Assembly (NCBI GenBank): GCA_012515135.1
Contig: JAAYYX010000225.1
Location: 1 to 7,003 of the forward strand
Direction of reading: 5' to 3'
DNA from: Clostridiales bacterium
GTDB lineage: Bacteria; Bacillota; Clostridia; Peptostreptococcales; Anaerovoracaceae
Length of the DNA stretch: 7,003 nucleotides
Positions 1 to 6,334 of this stretch are shown piece by piece (positions within the stretch are counted from its first letter, which is position 1; each line of letters starts with the position of its first letter). Both the position numbers and the translations under genes were made by a program. The notes beneath the pieces are model-generated. The model had not been told where the DNA came from. It saw only the letters and a list, made by a program, of their open reading frames with translations, and did not search any database.

Positions 1-559
1 CTATATAGAGTCTGATGCCCGCATCCTCAAAGATCATTTTTATTTCTTCATGGTTTTCCACATTGCCCGCATAAATAACAGGCACATCCATATCCATGCC
101 CCGTATCATTTCCGCATTATATATGGCGGTGTCTCTTTCTCCGAAATCAACTCCGCCGGCTATCAGTATAAGATTGGGGCGGATCTCCTGTATCTTTTTC
201 AGATCGCTCCTTCTTATTCTTCCGGCAGTAATATAATATATTATTCCACCTGCCCCGAGAGCTGCCTCCTTTGCCGCTCTTGCGGTCATATCGTAAACAA
301 GACCGTGAACGGTCATTTTCAGTCCTCCTGCTGCAGATGATGTGGCCAGCATGCTGCCATATTCCAGTCTGTCTATTCCTTTTCTGCTGCAAAGATCCGT
401 GATCGCTCCCCTAAGGCCGACGCGTACATCTCCTTCAAGAACTGAAGTGGGTGCCTGCCCCTGCCCCCAGAATACCGGGTCATCCGTATCGATTTTATCG
501 AAAGCATTTACAACTGTCGTGGTTGAACCTATTTCCGCCACCAGCACATCTGTTTTCAT
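1..559 (-). CDS. GlmL/MutL-type ATPase of ornithine degradation (3' part outside window)
   Basis: Partial gene: 186 codons are visible from the ATG at 559 and the frame is still open at base 1. The protein starts MKTDVLVAEIGSTTT, and residues 11-15 (GSTTT) are the phosphate-1 loop of the actin-like ATPase fold. ATSSAAGGLKMTVHGLVYDM (72-91) and AGGVDFGERDTA (134-145) are hallmarks of the GlmL/MutL family, known from glutamate mutase clusters and also found in clostridial ornithine clusters (the gene often called or-3). The likely role, inferred from family and position after oraE, is ATP-dependent assembly or reactivation of the B12-dependent ornithine aminomutase in the cytoplasm; I know of no direct proof. 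The start is set by AAGGAGT at 564-570, five bases upstream of the ATG. It is separated from oraE by 141 bp holding a terminator-like hairpin, so it may be expressed apart from the enzymes. It is unrelated to the DNA mismatch repair protein also called MutL. Confidence 0.9.
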   Translation of the reverse strand, partial: MKTDVLVAEIGSTTTVVNAFDKIDTDDPVFWGQGQAPTSVLEGDVRVGLRGAITDLCSRKGIDRLEYGSMLATSSAAGGLKMTVHGLVYDMTARAAKEAALGAGGIIYYITAGRIRRSDLKKIQEIRPNLILIAGGVDFGERDTAIYNAEMIRGMDMDVPVIYAGNVENHEEIKMIFEDAGIRLYI

Positions 560-588
560 TTAAACTCCTTTTCTTTTTGCCGATATTT

Positions 589-604
589 ATATCATACATG
601 ATAT
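589..604. repeat. Perfect 7+2+7 inverted repeat upstream of the GlmL-like gene
   Basis: On the plus strand the sequence is ATATCAT-AC-ATGATAT, a perfect 7-bp dyad around a 2-bp centre. It lies 30-45 bp upstream of the GlmL-like start codon and overlaps the -10 element of a possible promoter (591-596). This placement would suit a repressor operator. It is AT-rich, so chance is a real alternative, and with a two-base loop it is unlikely to fold as a simple RNA hairpin. Confidence 0.4.
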
Positions 605-618
605 TCTTTTTTTTACAA
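591..618 (-). promoter_or_regulatory. Possible sigma-A promoter for the GlmL-like gene
   Basis: Reading the minus strand, TTGTAA (613-618, 4 of 6 matches to TTGACA) is followed after 16 bp by TATGAT (591-596, 5 of 6 matches to TATAAT). A start near 584 would give a leader of about 25 nt that includes the ribosome binding site at 564-570. The spacer contains an A-tract. The region is AT-rich, which makes chance matches likely; support comes from the terminator-like hairpin just upstream, which would otherwise reduce expression of this gene. Confidence 0.3.
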
Positions 619-650
619 TGATAAGCATGCATATATGAAACGGGTCAAAC

Positions 651-681
651 AAAAATTGCGGACGGACAAATGCCCGCCCGC
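651..681 (-). terminator. Terminator-like hairpin after oraE
   Basis: Transcribed from the minus strand, GCGGGCGG (681-674) pairs with CCGTCCGC (665-658) across an 8-nt loop. Seven Watson-Crick pairs and one G-U wobble form, and the sequence AATTTTTGTTTG follows. On the plus strand the wobble would be an A-C mismatch, so the hairpin suits the minus-strand transcript better. It starts 19 bases past the oraE stop codon. The T-run is interrupted, so it could terminate only part of transcription and let some continue into the GlmL-like gene. Confidence 0.7.
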
Positions 682-700
682 TAATTCCTGCAAAAATGTT

Positions 701-2917
701 TTATTTGTCTTTTCTTCTGCGCTGTCTTTCTTCTATAAGGAACGAGGCTACATCTATGCCGTGAGAATTTCTGCCGAAGGCGGCGTCTACTCCGGTTTTC
801 AGTCCCTCTTCGGGAATTACCTGTGTCCCGCCTGCGGCGATGATCACATCATCTCTTATTCCTTTTTCTATGGCCAGCTCATGTATCCTCTTCATATTCT
901 TATAGTGGATATTGTCATGAGATATTATTGTGGATGCCAGTATTGCTTCTGCTTTCAGTTCCACTGCTGCATCCACCAGTTTCTCCACCGGCACTGAAGT
1001 TCCCAGATAATGAACTTCTATACCGAATCTTTCTATCCCACCGTGCTTGATATCGATGATCTCTCTTAATCCGACAGAATGCTCATCTTCACCCACTGTT
1101 CCGCATACTATCTTTAATGGATGCGCTTCCACATCTGCTCTTATTTCATCATCCGAAAGATAGTGAGGTTCCGGAGGGATGACAAGTTTGGATACATCTA
1201 TGTCAAATCCCAGTTTGCCCTTGAGTTCTATCCTTGTCCCTTCAGCATCCTGAAGGACTTCCCTGTTTATTACCTCGGGATCTGCAAGCCCCATCTTGGT
1301 GGCTATCTCCACAGCTGCAACTTCTGCTGTCCTTCTGTTTTCCGGTATCATCATTGTCAGCATCACGATGCCGTCTCCCATCCATTCCATTTCAGGTATC
1401 ATGGCAGAGGTGTCCCTATATTTGGATGTTTCTTCCATTCTTACATTGACATTGTCCACATCATCAAGCTCATCGATGTAAACGATCTTGCTTCTGTCTT
1501 CAAGGGTACATCCGCCTATAAGTGCTGAAGGATCTTTTGGATCGCCTCCGTACTGCTTTACATTATTCTGTCCGAAATGAGCTGTAACGGGAGCCATGTA
1601 GTCTTCATCTCTTTCGTAGATGTATCCATATCCGATACCTCCGTCTATCTGCCTTGCTATGCCGTCTCCGTTTCTTTCGGGGTATTCTGCGGAATCAACG
1701 AAAAAGCCTTCTTCCACGGCTTTGAAATATCCGCCGACTTCCAGTATCTCTTCCATGAAAAGGCATGCTCTTTCTTTTATTTCTCTTGCTTTTTCACGAA
1801 GAGGGCCGTCACTCTTAAGTTCCACCATTTCCATAAGACCGTCAAGTCCGATCAGTGTCTGCTTGGCTGTATCGCATGCTTCCACATTATATATATGCCA
1901 TGGTACGTTTCTGCCTTCGTCCGGAGTTATAGTGGACTGTATATCAGCACTTGTAAACTTGGATACCAGCATATTAAGAACATGTGTGACCGTGGCTTCT
2001 CTGGCAGAAGAGTCGATATACTTGGTGTTCATCTGTGCTCTCATTCTGTACCTGTCACATATTTCCCTGAGTGCCACCGCATAGGGAAGATCCATGAATA
2101 CACATGGTCCCGGTGTTGCAGTGGGAGGTACTGTTGAAAGACATATGTTTTCCGGTTTTATTCCTGCCAGTTCAGAGAATCTGGAATTTATTGCATGCTG
2201 AACTATCAGTTCGGGCATTACCTTCCATGCGTCCCTTGCTGTTGCATTGGCATTATGGGCTCCGTCTATCTGGGCTATCTCTGCCCATGCCAGGACTTTT
2301 TTGGATTCACATGCATCAACAAATGATCTTACACAGTTTATGTTTCTGTAAAGAACATTGTACTGGGGATCCTGATGGGCACCGTTCACGCCTTCTTCTG
2401 CAAACATCACTGCGATATCGGGTCCTGCCACTCCGGATACATATGAGTGATAATTTATCGGACGTCCCACTTCATCTTCGATGGCATCAAGGGCTTTTCT
2501 CTGGGCTCTTACCTGCTTCCTGGAAATAGGCACTCCGCCTATGCCCTGAGGTGTCCCTTCAATAAGATTGTCCATGTGAGACTGCCCGGCAGTTCTTATT
2601 ACCATAAGATGGTCTGCTCCGTGCCACGCTCCCATCCTCATCCTTCTTATATCATCTTCAAATCTTCCGGATGCGATCTCTGTGGTTATTACCGGCATAG
2701 GCTGAGGATCTATGTTGTCAAAATACTTGGCCGGGGGCAGAGGCACTCCGTTTTTAAGGGGCTCTGAGGCATCCTTATACTCAAAGGGACCCATCTTAAG
2801 TCCCGGTGCGGGGGTTCTCCATGTCCAGCCTTTTCTTCTGGGTTCATATTTGTCAAGATCTTTTAATATGTTGTCGAGATCCAGTTTTTCATTATGTTTC
2901 AGTTTTATTTCAGCCAT
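701..2917 (-). CDS. oraE: D-ornithine 4,5-aminomutase large subunit OraE
   Basis: Complete gene, 738 residues, close to the family's usual length. It is the catalytic subunit of the adenosylcobalamin- and PLP-dependent enzyme that moves the terminal amino group of D-ornithine to C4, giving (2R,4S)-2,4-diaminopentanoate. The N-terminal segment and TIM-barrel region span roughly residues 1-520 and the C-terminal Rossmann-like B12 domain roughly 600-738. In that domain GEDEHSVG holds the DxHxxG cobalt-ligand motif (His613), IDIKHGG supplies the expected PLP-binding lysine (Lys624), and AAGGTQV (694-700) is the glycine-rich cofactor loop. The 11-residue His-Lys spacing equals that of the Clostridium sticklandii enzyme (His618/Lys629 as I recall), so the protein looks catalytically intact. 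The ATG lies three bases after the oraS stop, with GGGGGTG at 2924-2930 as ribosome binding site. The stop is TAA. It should assemble with OraS in the cytoplasm. Confidence 0.97.
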   Translation of the reverse strand: MAEIKLKHNEKLDLDNILKDLDKYEPRRKGWTWRTPAPGLKMGPFEYKDASEPLKNGVPLPPAKYFDNIDPQPMPVITTEIASGRFEDDIRRMRMGAWHGADHLMVIRTAGQSHMDNLIEGTPQGIGGVPISRKQVRAQRKALDAIEDEVGRPINYHSYVSGVAGPDIAVMFAEEGVNGAHQDPQYNVLYRNINCVRSFVDACESKKVLAWAEIAQIDGAHNANATARDAWKVMPELIVQHAINSRFSELAGIKPENICLSTVPPTATPGPCVFMDLPYAVALREICDRYRMRAQMNTKYIDSSAREATVTHVLNMLVSKFTSADIQSTITPDEGRNVPWHIYNVEACDTAKQTLIGLDGLMEMVELKSDGPLREKAREIKERACLFMEEILEVGGYFKAVEEGFFVDSAEYPERNGDGIARQIDGGIGYGYIYERDEDYMAPVTAHFGQNNVKQYGGDPKDPSALIGGCTLEDRSKIVYIDELDDVDNVNVRMEETSKYRDTSAMIPEMEWMGDGIVMLTMMIPENRRTAEVAAVEIATKMGLADPEVINREVLQDAEGTRIELKGKLGFDIDVSKLVIPPEPHYLSDDEIRADVEAHPLKIVCGTVGEDEHSVGLREIIDIKHGGIERFGIEVHYLGTSVPVEKLVDAAVELKAEAILASTIISHDNIHYKNMKRIHELAIEKGIRDDVIIAAGGTQVIPEEGLKTGVDAAFGRNSHGIDVASFLIEERQRRRKDK

Positions 2918-2920
2918 TTC

Positions 2921-3283
2921 CTACACCCCCTTTTTGAACAGAGATACGGCTTCATCCCAGCCTTTTCCCTCAGCCAGCATTGTTCCTGCTTCCTTTACGG
3001 AAATGCCTTTGGCCTTTGAAAGTTTGTATACCACGTGTCCCGCTCCTTTTCCCATAAGTCCTCTTTCCATGCATCCTTCAACGATGGGCTTGGTCTCAAG
3101 GGAAGAGATGCCCATTCTGAGAAGAACGGATCTTTCAACGGAGGGTGTCGTATTTTTTTTGCCCAGCTCAAGCATGGGAGTCACTACTTGTGTAGTAAGA
3201 TCCCAGAACCTGTCGTAAAGTTCCTGATCCGACAAGTCCGCTATATGTTTTCTGCGTTCTGCAAAATCATCTTTTCTTTTCAT
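2921..3283 (-). CDS. oraS: D-ornithine 4,5-aminomutase small subunit OraS
   Basis: Complete gene, 120 residues, the usual size for this family. The protein starts MKRKDDFAERRKHIADLSD and contains TPSVERSVLLRMG (46-58) and GLMGKGAGHVVYK (75-87), which I recognise as conserved OraS segments. It is the non-catalytic partner of OraE in the heterotetrameric aminomutase and has no cofactor-binding motif of its own. The open frame extends upstream to an ATG at 3316 (11 more codons), but I chose 3283: AAAGGA (3294-3299) lies ten bases upstream, and known family members begin at the MKR-DDF motif. The gene follows ortB after 43 bp, the widest gap among the five enzyme genes, and is followed by oraE after three bases, as expected for subunits made in fixed ratio. 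Confidence 0.95.
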   Translation of the reverse strand: MKRKDDFAERRKHIADLSDQELYDRFWDLTTQVVTPMLELGKKNTTPSVERSVLLRMGISSLETKPIVEGCMERGLMGKGAGHVVYKLSKAKGISVKEAGTMLAEGKGWDEAVSLFKKGV

Positions 3284-3293
3284 CCTTATCAAT

Positions 3294-3299
3294 CCTTTC
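3294..3299 (-). promoter_or_regulatory. Ribosome binding site that sets the oraS start
   Basis: AAAGGA on the minus strand lies ten bases before the ATG at 3283. It falls inside the longer open frame that begins at 3316, and I see no good site before 3316, so it favours the shorter OraS protein. Confidence 0.6.
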
Positions 3300-3326
3300 A
3301 AAATTATTGCCCCCATGGGCTGGTTT

Positions 3327-4733
3327 CTATTTCAGTTCACTGACAGTTTTCCTTACCCATGTTTCATCCTTCATGGTTTCTTCAGCAAGGAATTTTATGT
3401 CCTGCTCCGTCGGCTCAGATGTGTTATATGTTTTCAGTGCGGTTTTTATGAGAGATCTTCTCATATGATCAAGGTCTACATCCGTGGCTTTTATAAGAGA
3501 CGGATGCTCGGGCAGTACTATATTTTTGCCGGGCATCTCATCTTTGGGATCTCCGAAGAATACCTCTATGCCGTTGCTCTTTGCAAAAGAAAGCTGGGGT
3601 TGCACATGTTTGCCTGCTCCCGTATACTCGGTTTCCTGAACTACAATGAGTTTATCCCTGTCATATTCCTGGGACAGTGCAAAAGCCGCTGCCAGAGAAG
3701 TGTTCCCCGCGGGCCCTTTTTCAAGTCCTTCCAGAGTTGCCAGACATTCTGTCATATAAAAGACATCACCCTGAGTGATCGTGACATATCTTTCCATGTA
3801 TCTTAGAGGTCTTGCTGCAGACCTGGGCACATCGGATCTGTCCGGCCAGTTTGAAAAAGGTACGCCGAATCCCGTATGTCCCGTTGTGAAAGATTTCAAG
3901 TTGAATGCTTTGTCAGAAGCCATATGGAGTCCTGCCAGATCCACAGAAGCACCGATTACCGTACTTGCCGCCCCTGCCTTTTTTAGGCCTCTTGCAGTAC
4001 CTGTCAGATTTCCGCCTCCCGCATGGGTACATATCACAACATCCGGATCTTTTCCGTATTTTTCTCTGAACTGCATGGAAACTTCATAACCAAGCGTTTC
4101 TACTCCCGCAATACCAAATGGGGTGTATAAAGATGCATTGAAATAGCCCGTTTCTTCCAGCAGCAGCAGGAATTTGTAAAAAAGCTCAGGACCTACGGAA
4201 AGCTGAACGACTTCTGCTCCCAGCGCCTCACATTTTCGTGCTTTTTCAACTATTTCCGGCTGTCCCTTGCCCTGGGAATCATAGCACTCCTGAACAATGA
4301 TACATTTGAGTCCGGCTATGGCGGCTTGAGATGCCACCGCAGCTCCGTAATTGCCGCTTGTTGCTGCGATGACTCCCTTATAGCCCAGCTTCTTTGCATG
4401 ATAAACTGCGTTTGCCGCCCTTCTTGCCTTGAAGCTGCCTGAAGGATTGGAGGCCTCGTCTTTTATGAATATCCTGGCGCCTTTGCCCTCGGGTGCACAG
4501 GATCTGGCCAGTGCTGTCAGGTTCTTGAGCTCAAGTAAAGGTGTGTTTCCCACATTTACTCCGTACTGGATCTCCTGCATTTCTTCCAGTGTGTATCCGG
4601 TCTCTTTCATCATTTTTTCATAATCGAAAGCGATGGATCCCGATTCGAATTTGGAATAATCTATTCCTACGGATCTGAGCATTATTTCTGCTTTTCTTCC
4701 CATTACGGAGGCATAGTCATTTGCTTTTACCAT
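3327..4733 (-). CDS. ortB: 2-amino-4-oxopentanoate thiolase, PLP-dependent subunit OrtB
   Basis: Complete gene, 468 residues. With OrtA it cleaves (2R)-2-amino-4-oxopentanoate with CoA into acetyl-CoA and D-alanine, the last step of oxidative ornithine breakdown. The sequence is a fold-type II PLP protein resembling threonine synthase. NPSGSFKAR (96-104) carries the likely Schiff-base lysine, Lys102; SGNYGAAV (126-133) fits the substrate/PLP asparagine loop; and HAGGGNLTG (237-245) is the glycine-rich phosphate-binding loop. It is unrelated to classical Cys-His-Cys thiolases. Its ATG shares one base with the ortA stop (TAATG), and a strong GGAGGT (4742-4747) lies inside the end of ortA, so translation is probably coupled. 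The main alternative from motifs alone would be a threonine synthase-like lyase; the ortA partner and the ord/ora context make OrtB far more likely. Confidence 0.95.
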   Translation of the reverse strand: MVKANDYASVMGRKAEIMLRSVGIDYSKFESGSIAFDYEKMMKETGYTLEEMQEIQYGVNVGNTPLLELKNLTALARSCAPEGKGARIFIKDEASNPSGSFKARRAANAVYHAKKLGYKGVIAATSGNYGAAVASQAAIAGLKCIIVQECYDSQGKGQPEIVEKARKCEALGAEVVQLSVGPELFYKFLLLLEETGYFNASLYTPFGIAGVETLGYEVSMQFREKYGKDPDVVICTHAGGGNLTGTARGLKKAGAASTVIGASVDLAGLHMASDKAFNLKSFTTGHTGFGVPFSNWPDRSDVPRSAARPLRYMERYVTITQGDVFYMTECLATLEGLEKGPAGNTSLAAAFALSQEYDRDKLIVVQETEYTGAGKHVQPQLSFAKSNGIEVFFGDPKDEMPGKNIVLPEHPSLIKATDVDLDHMRRSLIKTALKTYNTSEPTEQDIKFLAEETMKDETWVRKTVSELK

Positions 4734-5032
4734 TATTTTTCACCTCCGAAAAGTATTTCCCTTACCTGTTTGTCTATCTTCAGAAGTTCGGGAACACATT
4801 TACCGAAATCATGATCGTAAGAAGGGTTCACTTCGATCAAAGTGCCTTTTTCGATCCTGCCCGCCACAGTTTCTATTTCTACTTCATCCCCCATATGGGC
4901 ATCCGATGTCAAAAATCCCTTGTCCCACATTTCAAGGGGACACTCCTTTGTGTCATCGGGCACCTGCGGAGCTCTTTCTCCGGGTTCCAGTATATTTTTG
5001 TGGATCCTTACCCACTCACCTTTTTTTATCAT
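4733..5032 (-). CDS. ortA: 2-amino-4-oxopentanoate thiolase small subunit OrtA
   Basis: Complete gene, 99 residues, the normal size for OrtA. Recognisable conserved segments are EPGERAPQVPDDT (16-28), PLEMWDKGFL (32-41) and GTLIEVNPSYDHDFGK (63-78), with PELL just after. It is the small partner of the PLP subunit OrtB and has no PLP lysine motif; its exact contribution to catalysis cannot be read from the sequence. The start is supported by AGGAGT ending six bases upstream, and this site overlaps the TAG stop of ord (5043-5045), only ten bases separating the two genes. At the 3' end the stop overlaps the ortB start by one base. This packing points to co-translation of the thiolase subunits. 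Confidence 0.94.
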   Translation of the reverse strand: MIKKGEWVRIHKNILEPGERAPQVPDDTKECPLEMWDKGFLTSDAHMGDEVEIETVAGRIEKGTLIEVNPSYDHDFGKCVPELLKIDKQVREILFGGEK

Positions 5033-5042
5033 TTGTTTACTC

Positions 5043-6101
5043 CTATTTTACGATTTTACAATCCTCATCTATGAACTGTCTCATATCTCCCATTATCCCA
5101 TGGGCTATGGGCAGTGTCAGCATTGTATGAAGTCCGGGCCTGGCATTTATCACCTGGGGTATCATGTTTGCACACATTGCGATAGTTCCCAGTCCTCCTT
5201 CGACTTCGGGGCTGTTTACCATATTTATGGCAGGTGTTCCCTTGATGATAACGTAATCTCCCGTCTGTACTCCCACCTGTTCCGGTTCGATCTGCTGAGG
5301 ATGCTCCATCCTTATTTCCATGCCGCCTGTAAGTGTTGCATCAGCTTCCATTGAAACGCCTGCACATGAACCTGCTTTTGCATATCCATAGGGTGATTTT
5401 CTGTCAACATCTGTTGTGATCGGATTCATGTCCTGAGAGAATTTTTCGACCCCAAGTCCCAGACCTTCTGCCATCATGCCTATAGATTCTGCAAATCCCA
5501 CATGTCCTGCCATTGTTCCTTCTGCTTTTCTTTTCTTGAATTCGTCAACAGCTATTCCTATGCCCTGTTCTTCCATTACTGCGGGTCCGAAAGGTGAAAG
5601 GCTGTTTACTCTTCTTGATGTTATGTGCTTTACATCCACCATGCATCCTGTCATTATAAGTACCAGCATGTCCATTATGTGCCCCGGATTTATGCCTGTG
5701 CCAAGACAGGAAACTCCGTTTTTCTTTGCTATTTTATCCAGCTCTTCTGCCAGTTCAGGCTCTTTTGCCTTTGGATATGCCATTTCCTCTGCAGAGGTTA
5801 TTACGTTTATTCCCTGTTCCATTATGAACTTCAGTCTCGGGAAGGCGTTTTTTGTAAAGGAATCAGTACAGAGTATAACTATATCTGCCGCACCGGGTTT
5901 TATAACATCTTCAGCATCACCGATGATAACATCCTGTCTGTTGCCCTTTTCAGTCTTGATATAGTCATACATGGATGTTCCGATCTTCTTGCCTCTTCCG
6001 GCAACTCCGACGATATCCACACCTTTTTTTGAAAGAAGCATATCGGCCACTCCGCCGCCCATTGCTCCCAGTCCCCAAATAATAACTTTTACGTTCTGCA
6101 T
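5043..6101 (-). CDS. ord: 2,4-diaminopentanoate dehydrogenase Ord
   Basis: Complete gene, 352 residues, about the 40-kDa subunit size expected. It oxidatively deaminates (2R,4S)-2,4-diaminopentanoate at C4 to 2-amino-4-oxopentanoate, releasing ammonia and NAD(P)H, and so links the aminomutase to the thiolase. The N-terminus MQNVKVIIWGLGAMGGG has a Rossmann dinucleotide loop GLGAMG at 10-15. GTGINPGHIMD (134-144) and the C-terminal NARPGLHTMLTLPIAHG resemble the dihydrodipicolinate reductase-like dehydrogenases to which Ord belongs. An in-frame ATG at 6119 would add MKRRRI, but AAAGGAG (6109-6115) lies within that extension, seven bases before the ATG at 6101, so I chose 6101. It is the first gene after the sigma-54 promoter, with a leader of about 75 nt. 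Confidence 0.95.
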   Translation of the reverse strand: MQNVKVIIWGLGAMGGGVADMLLSKKGVDIVGVAGRGKKIGTSMYDYIKTEKGNRQDVIIGDAEDVIKPGAADIVILCTDSFTKNAFPRLKFIMEQGINVITSAEEMAYPKAKEPELAEELDKIAKKNGVSCLGTGINPGHIMDMLVLIMTGCMVDVKHITSRRVNSLSPFGPAVMEEQGIGIAVDEFKKRKAEGTMAGHVGFAESIGMMAEGLGLGVEKFSQDMNPITTDVDRKSPYGYAKAGSCAGVSMEADATLTGGMEIRMEHPQQIEPEQVGVQTGDYVIIKGTPAINMVNSPEVEGGLGTIAMCANMIPQVINARPGLHTMLTLPIAHGIMGDMRQFIDEDCKIVK

Positions 6102-6108
6102 AATTCTT

Positions 6109-6115
6109 CTCCTTT
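6109..6115 (-). promoter_or_regulatory. Ribosome binding site that sets the ord start
   Basis: AAAGGAG on the minus strand, seven bases before the ATG at 6101. It lies downstream of the alternative in-frame ATG at 6119, whose extra residues MKRRRI are simply the site read as codons. The start at 6101 also places the Rossmann strand at the expected distance from the N-terminus. Confidence 0.8.
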
Positions 6116-6146
6116 TCATTTATGTTTTTTCAAATATCAACCTTTT

Positions 6147-6176
6147 AAGATGCTTTTTTATCAGCACACGCATCTT
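6147..6176 (-). other. Stem-loop at the predicted 5' end of the ord mRNA
   Basis: On the minus strand AAGATGC (6176-6170) is perfectly complementary to GCATCTT (6153-6147) across a 16-nt loop. The stem begins one base after the transcription start predicted from the sigma-54 promoter (about 6177). No T-run follows, so it is not a terminator. A 5'-terminal stem could protect the mRNA from decay. The 7-bp stem is moderate and the role is inference. Confidence 0.4.
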
Positions 6177-6188
6177 CTACTATATATA

Positions 6189-6203
6189 GCAATTACCGTG
6201 CCA
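6189..6203 (-). promoter_or_regulatory. Sigma-54 (-24/-12) promoter of the ord operon
   Basis: The minus strand reads TGGCACGGTAATTGC, matching the sigma-54 consensus TGGCAC-N5-TTGC at every conserved position, including the invariant GG and GC with exact spacing. With the final C as -12, transcription would start near 6177, about 75 nt before the ord ATG. It points towards ord, and a sigma-54 activator gene lies immediately upstream. Transcription should therefore need RpoN and ATP hydrolysis by an activator. Confidence 0.92.
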
Positions 6204-6226
6204 TTTGTTTTTATGCTTTTGTACGT

Positions 6227-6254
6227 AAAAAAAGCCTGAAAATCAGGGCTTTTT
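6227..6254 (-). terminator. Rho-independent terminator of the regulator gene
   Basis: The minus strand reads AAAAAGCCCTGA, a TTT loop, then TCAGGC and seven Ts. The stem is AAAAAGCC/GGCTTTTT plus TGA/TCA with one bulged C. It lies about 90 bp after the regulator stop and 24 bp upstream of the sigma-54 promoter, so it should insulate the operon from read-through. The A-rich foot makes it roughly symmetrical, but no plus-strand gene needs it. Confidence 0.85.
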
Positions 6255-6295
6255 GATTATAAATATACTTTTTACTGCAGGGTCTGTCGTTCATA

Positions 6296-6311
6296 TGCAA
6301 ATATATTTGCA
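6296..6311. promoter_or_regulatory. Upstream activator site 1 (16-bp palindrome)
   Basis: TGCAAATATATTTGCA is a perfect 16-bp palindrome, centred about 126 bp upstream of the predicted transcription start. This is a usual distance for sites bound by dimeric sigma-54 activators. It shares the TGCAAA-N4-TTTGCA arms with the next dyad 23 bp away. Assigning it to the neighbouring regulator is inference. Confidence 0.75.
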
Positions 6312-6318
6312 CAAGCTA

Positions 6319-6334
6319 TGCAAAAATGTTTGCA
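6319..6334. promoter_or_regulatory. Upstream activator site 2 (TGCAAA-N4-TTTGCA dyad)
   Basis: TGCAAAAATGTTTGCA repeats the six-base arms of site 1 with a different four-base centre. Both copies are preceded by A and followed by C. Its centre is 23 bp from that of site 1, about two helical turns, so two dimers could bind on the same face of the DNA. It begins 12 bp after the regulator stop codon. Confidence 0.75.

Noticed and set aside
618..648. TTGACC (643-648) and TATCAT (618-623) on the minus strand as a promoter for the GlmL-like gene.
   Set aside because: The spacer would be 19 bp, longer than is usual, and the -35 sits at the end of the terminator T-run. The 591-618 candidate has better spacing.
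1577..2137. Long open frames on the plus strand opposite oraE (for example 1577-2137 and 1620-2084), and similar ones elsewhere.
   Set aside because: They lie wholly antisense to well-recognised genes, match no family I know, and reflect the codon bias of the opposite strand.
3284..3316. N-terminal extension of OraS from the ATG at 3316.
   Set aside because: The added residues MGAIILKGLIR are not part of known OraS proteins, and the ribosome binding site lies inside this stretch.
6120..6173. A 17-codon leader frame (MRVLIKKHLKRLIFEKT) ending immediately before the ATG at 6119, rich in Lys and Arg, reminiscent of an attenuation peptide.
   Set aside because: Its ATG would lie only about five bases from the predicted transcript start and has no ribosome binding site, and no terminator/antiterminator pair follows it. 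The basic residues are what A-rich DNA encodes by chance.
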